A stretch of 64,000 nucleotides of DNA from CAZEAB01 sp964552945 (GTDB taxonomy: Archaea; Nanobdellota; Nanobdellia; Woesearchaeales; GW2011-AR9): assembly GCA_964552945.1 (NCBI GenBank), contig CAZKIP010000002.1, positions 124,001 through 188,000 on the forward strand, in the 5' to 3' direction. Shown here piece after piece: positions 62,258-64,000 of this stretch (positions within the stretch are counted from its first letter, which is position 1; every line of letters begins with the position of its first letter). The notes beneath the pieces are model-generated. The model was not told where the DNA came from. It ran no database searches and was given only the letters and a program-made list of their open reading frames with translations. Made by a program: the position numbers and the translations under genes.

Positions 62258-62281
62258 TTTTTTATTTTCTTTCTTTTTTTC
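62258..62281 (+). terminator. T-rich terminator
   Basis: T-rich tract (TTTTTTATTTTCTTTCTTTTTTTC pattern in blocks) directly after the DUF4234 gene stop. Confidence 0.5.
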
Positions 62282-62298
62282 TATTTTCATACAAATTA

Positions 62299-62306
62299 TT
62301 TATAAA
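62299..62306 (+). promoter_or_regulatory. TATA box for the 161-aa gene
   Basis: TTTATAAA centred about 27 nt before the ATG at 62329. Confidence 0.5.
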
Positions 62307-62328
62307 AAAGAATTCCAATTTACATCAA

Positions 62329-62814
62329 ATGAATCATGTAGATATGTTAAATAAATTTGAGCACAACTTATTGGGATTATTGGAAAAAAATCAAAAATAT
62401 AATCTTGATTCATTAATTTCCGAGTACGATTTACCAGAAACTGGAAAAAGAGTTCTAAAAAATCATGGCTTATTAATTGAATGGGCTCATTCCAATTATA
62501 ATATCGAAGTAAGAAGAAGGATGGCTGAAAAAAAAGGGATACACCTTCTAAAAGGACTTATGGTTGTTGGAGGATTGGGTGCACTTGGTGGTGCAGGAAT
62601 TCACGCAGTGATGTACTTATTTGGTAGCGATACAGATTTTTCTTCCCATGTTCAAACTGGTTTTGTGAGTGGAGTGTTCACCGAAGCAATATTGGGTTTT
62701 GGAAGATCCGTACAACAAAGAGTCTTACAATACAATGTTTCTCAAAAATACATTCCAGAAATGCATAAATCCTACGATAGGACTTCAAAAGAATTAGAAT
62801 CTCTTTTAAAGTGA
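62329..62814 (+). CDS. Hypothetical protein with hydrophobic central region, 161 aa
   Basis: Not recognised. N-terminal 65 residues are helical and soluble (FEHNLLGLLEKNQKYNLDSL), then two hydrophobic Gly-rich segments (LLKGLMVVGGLGALGGAGIHAVMYLF and VQTGFVSGVFTEAILGFG) that may be a membrane hairpin, and a helical C-terminus. Its last bases overlap the end of elp3. Confidence 0.5.
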   Translation: MNHVDMLNKFEHNLLGLLEKNQKYNLDSLISEYDLPETGKRVLKNHGLLIEWAHSNYNIEVRRRMAEKKGIHLLKGLMVVGGLGALGGAGIHAVMYLFGSDTDFSSHVQTGFVSGVFTEAILGFGRSVQQRVLQYNVSQKYIPEMHKSYDRTSKELESLLK

Positions 62815-64000
62815 TTTAACCATATAAGGTCCTTCTTTATCATAACCCAATTTATTTTCATAATATTTCTTAACACCCACTCCCGAAATAACAACCATCT
62901 TTTTTTTCTTGAAAGAAATAGCAATTTCTTCAGCTTTCAGCATCAATTTAGTACCCCATCCCTTATGTTGCACCATCCCAGAAGAACCAATAGCAGTGGC
63001 AGTTCCATAAATATGCAATTCTCTTAACAAGGCACTACCTTCAATTATTTCTTCTCTTAAGAATTCTTTTGGAAATCTTAATCTAGCAAACCCAATCAAA
63101 ATGTCTTGACTAACATCCTCAGCAGAAATGAAAAACTCCTTTCCTCCTGAAGCGGTAAACTCTGATACTTTGATCTCAACTTTATCCCAATTAATATCTC
63201 TTCCTTTAGGTTCTCTTGATCTAATATCTCTACTTTCTACAACCCTGGTTTGATCCATATATTGCCTAAGGTTAGTTCTATCAACTCCTGCTTTCCAATA
63301 TTTTGTTGGAACGTCTCTTTGTACTCTTTGTACACGACAATATTCAGGGATTAAAGGCATTATCTCCGCAATCCTTGAAGCTGCTTCCTCTGTATCAATT
63401 GGTTCATACTCTCCTTTCTTCCATTTTTGATATAAGGCAGTTCCCTCAGCTACCATGCAAGGGTAGAATTTAATCATGTCTGGTTTGTAATCAGGATCAG
63501 TAAATAATTGTTTCATTCCAGCAATATCCCTTTCCCTATCTGTTAAAGGAAGTCCCGGCATGTAATGAAAATTTATCTTAAATCCCAAATCTCTTAAAAT
63601 TTGAATTGATTTTTTAGCAGTTTCTGTATCATGACCACGATGTACTTCTTTTAAGACATCATCATAAACAGATTGAATTCCCAACTCCACCCTGGTACAT
63701 CCTTGTCTTAGCATTACATTTCCTTCTTTTAATAAACCCCAATCTGGTTTCGTTTCAATACATAGAGCAACACATCTCACTTTAGAAGTCTCATTCCTTA
63801 ACTGCTCTTCTTCCAATGAAAGAACGTTTTCTTTTTTCATTTGATACAATTTTTCTTTAATTTTAAAAGCTCTCTCCGCACTTCTCATCTCTCCAGGAAG
63901 CATGAAAAATTCTTTGTATTCTTTCCATTTAAATTCATTATTTTCAAAAAATAAATCAGAGAAATCGTTCATTGCTTTATACAAACCATAGACAAACTCT
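62806..64000 (-). CDS. elp3: Elp3-like radical SAM/GNAT tRNA-modifying enzyme, 5' end outside window
   Basis: tRNA U34 carboxymethylation-type enzyme. In the window: the second half of the radical SAM domain (CIETKPDWGL, RVELGIQSVYDDVL, FHYMPGLPLTDRERD, DMIKFYPCMV), and the C-terminal acetyltransferase domain (LHIYGTATAIG, VQHKGWGTKLMLKAEE, YYENKLGYDKEGPYMVKSL). The frame is open up to 64000, so the CxxxCxxC region lies beyond the window edge. The normal length is about 530 aa; 398 are seen here. Confidence 0.92.
   Translation of the reverse strand, partial: EFVYGLYKAMNDFSDLFFENNEFKWKEYKEFFMLPGEMRSAERAFKIKEKLYQMKKENVLSLEEEQLRNETSKVRCVALCIETKPDWGLLKEGNVMLRQGCTRVELGIQSVYDDVLKEVHRGHDTETAKKSIQILRDLGFKINFHYMPGLPLTDRERDIAGMKQLFTDPDYKPDMIKFYPCMVAEGTALYQKWKKGEYEPIDTEEAASRIAEIMPLIPEYCRVQRVQRDVPTKYWKAGVDRTNLRQYMDQTRVVESRDIRSREPKGRDINWDKVEIKVSEFTASGGKEFFISAEDVSQDILIGFARLRFPKEFLREEIIEGSALLRELHIYGTATAIGSSGMVQHKGWGTKLMLKAEEIAISFKKKKMVVISGVGVKKYYENKLGYDKEGPYMVKSL

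Noticed and set aside
1..64000. tRNA, rRNA genes and CRISPR arrays
   Set aside because: I looked for T-loop-like GTTCRA segments with acceptor pairing and for regularly spaced repeats, and found none that hold up; this was by eye.

Overview
The window is AT-rich DNA from an archaeon. Archaeal markers are the small primase subunit PriS, RNA polymerase subunit Rpo11, diphthine synthase DphB, a PAC2-family protein, and many genes with a TATA box centred about 26 nt before the start codon (leaderless type), mixed with genes that have GGAGG/GGTGAT ribosome sites. Small proteins, many orphan genes and many bacterial-type enzymes suggest a DPANN lineage (Woesearchaeota/Pacearchaeota-like). That placement is inference. 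I saw no tRNA, rRNA or CRISPR array, and no gene-free stretch longer than 300 bases.

Layout. 1-5.8 kb: housekeeping genes (HAD phosphatase, priS, rpo11, gpmI) and orphans. 5.8-12.1 kb: a glycosyltransferase cluster, two paralogous small membrane proteins and a PAC2 protein. 12.1-24.1 kb: a probable integrated element. It has a minimal tyrosine recombinase, a divergent promoter region with GTAAC/GTTAC repeats, two tiny genes, and one operon of five large, tightly coupled genes (1040-aa coiled-coil protein; 579-aa orphan; 1033-aa SNF2-like helicase fused to a methyltransferase; 370-aa orphan; 295-aa orphan). This is the best candidate for an undescribed system. 24.1-26.2 kb: an oxidative-stress operon fur-ferredoxin-ahpC-sod with a perfect palindrome upstream of fur. 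26.2-38.5 kb: mixed genes including dphB, an HD hydrolase, a split DipZ pair (CcdA plus TlpA-like), a 2H phosphoesterase-like protein, a radical SAM protein, a J-domain protein, and a DEAD-box helicase with an RG-rich zinc-ribbon partner. 38.5-41.4 kb: an Lrp/AsnC regulator divergent from GNAT, a class I aminoacyl-tRNA-synthetase-like protein and an Asp/Glu racemase, which looks like a small amino-acid-based biosynthetic locus. 41.5-43.7 kb: cold-shock protein, cation/proton antiporter, methyltransferase. 43.7-54.8 kb: a carbon-store island on the minus strand: GH15, glycogen-synthase-like GT4, GH57, two DUF5752-like proteins, glucokinase, transaldolase, SIS protein, G6PD and 6PGD. 54.8-64 kb: a small Lys-rich protein, glutaredoxin, a voltage-sensor-like domain fused to an APC permease and a Rossmann tail, msrB, a CsaA-like protein, argGH with a divergent ACT protein, two small membrane proteins, and the 3' part of elp3.

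How the genes work together. The carbon island can release glucose from alpha-glucan (GH15, GH57), phosphorylate it (Glk), and feed it through Zwf and Gnd to NADPH and pentoses, with transaldolase returning carbon. A complete-looking oxidative pentose phosphate branch is unusual in archaea. NADPH could support the thiol and peroxide defences encoded nearby (AhpC, SOD, Grx, MsrB, CcdA/TlpA).
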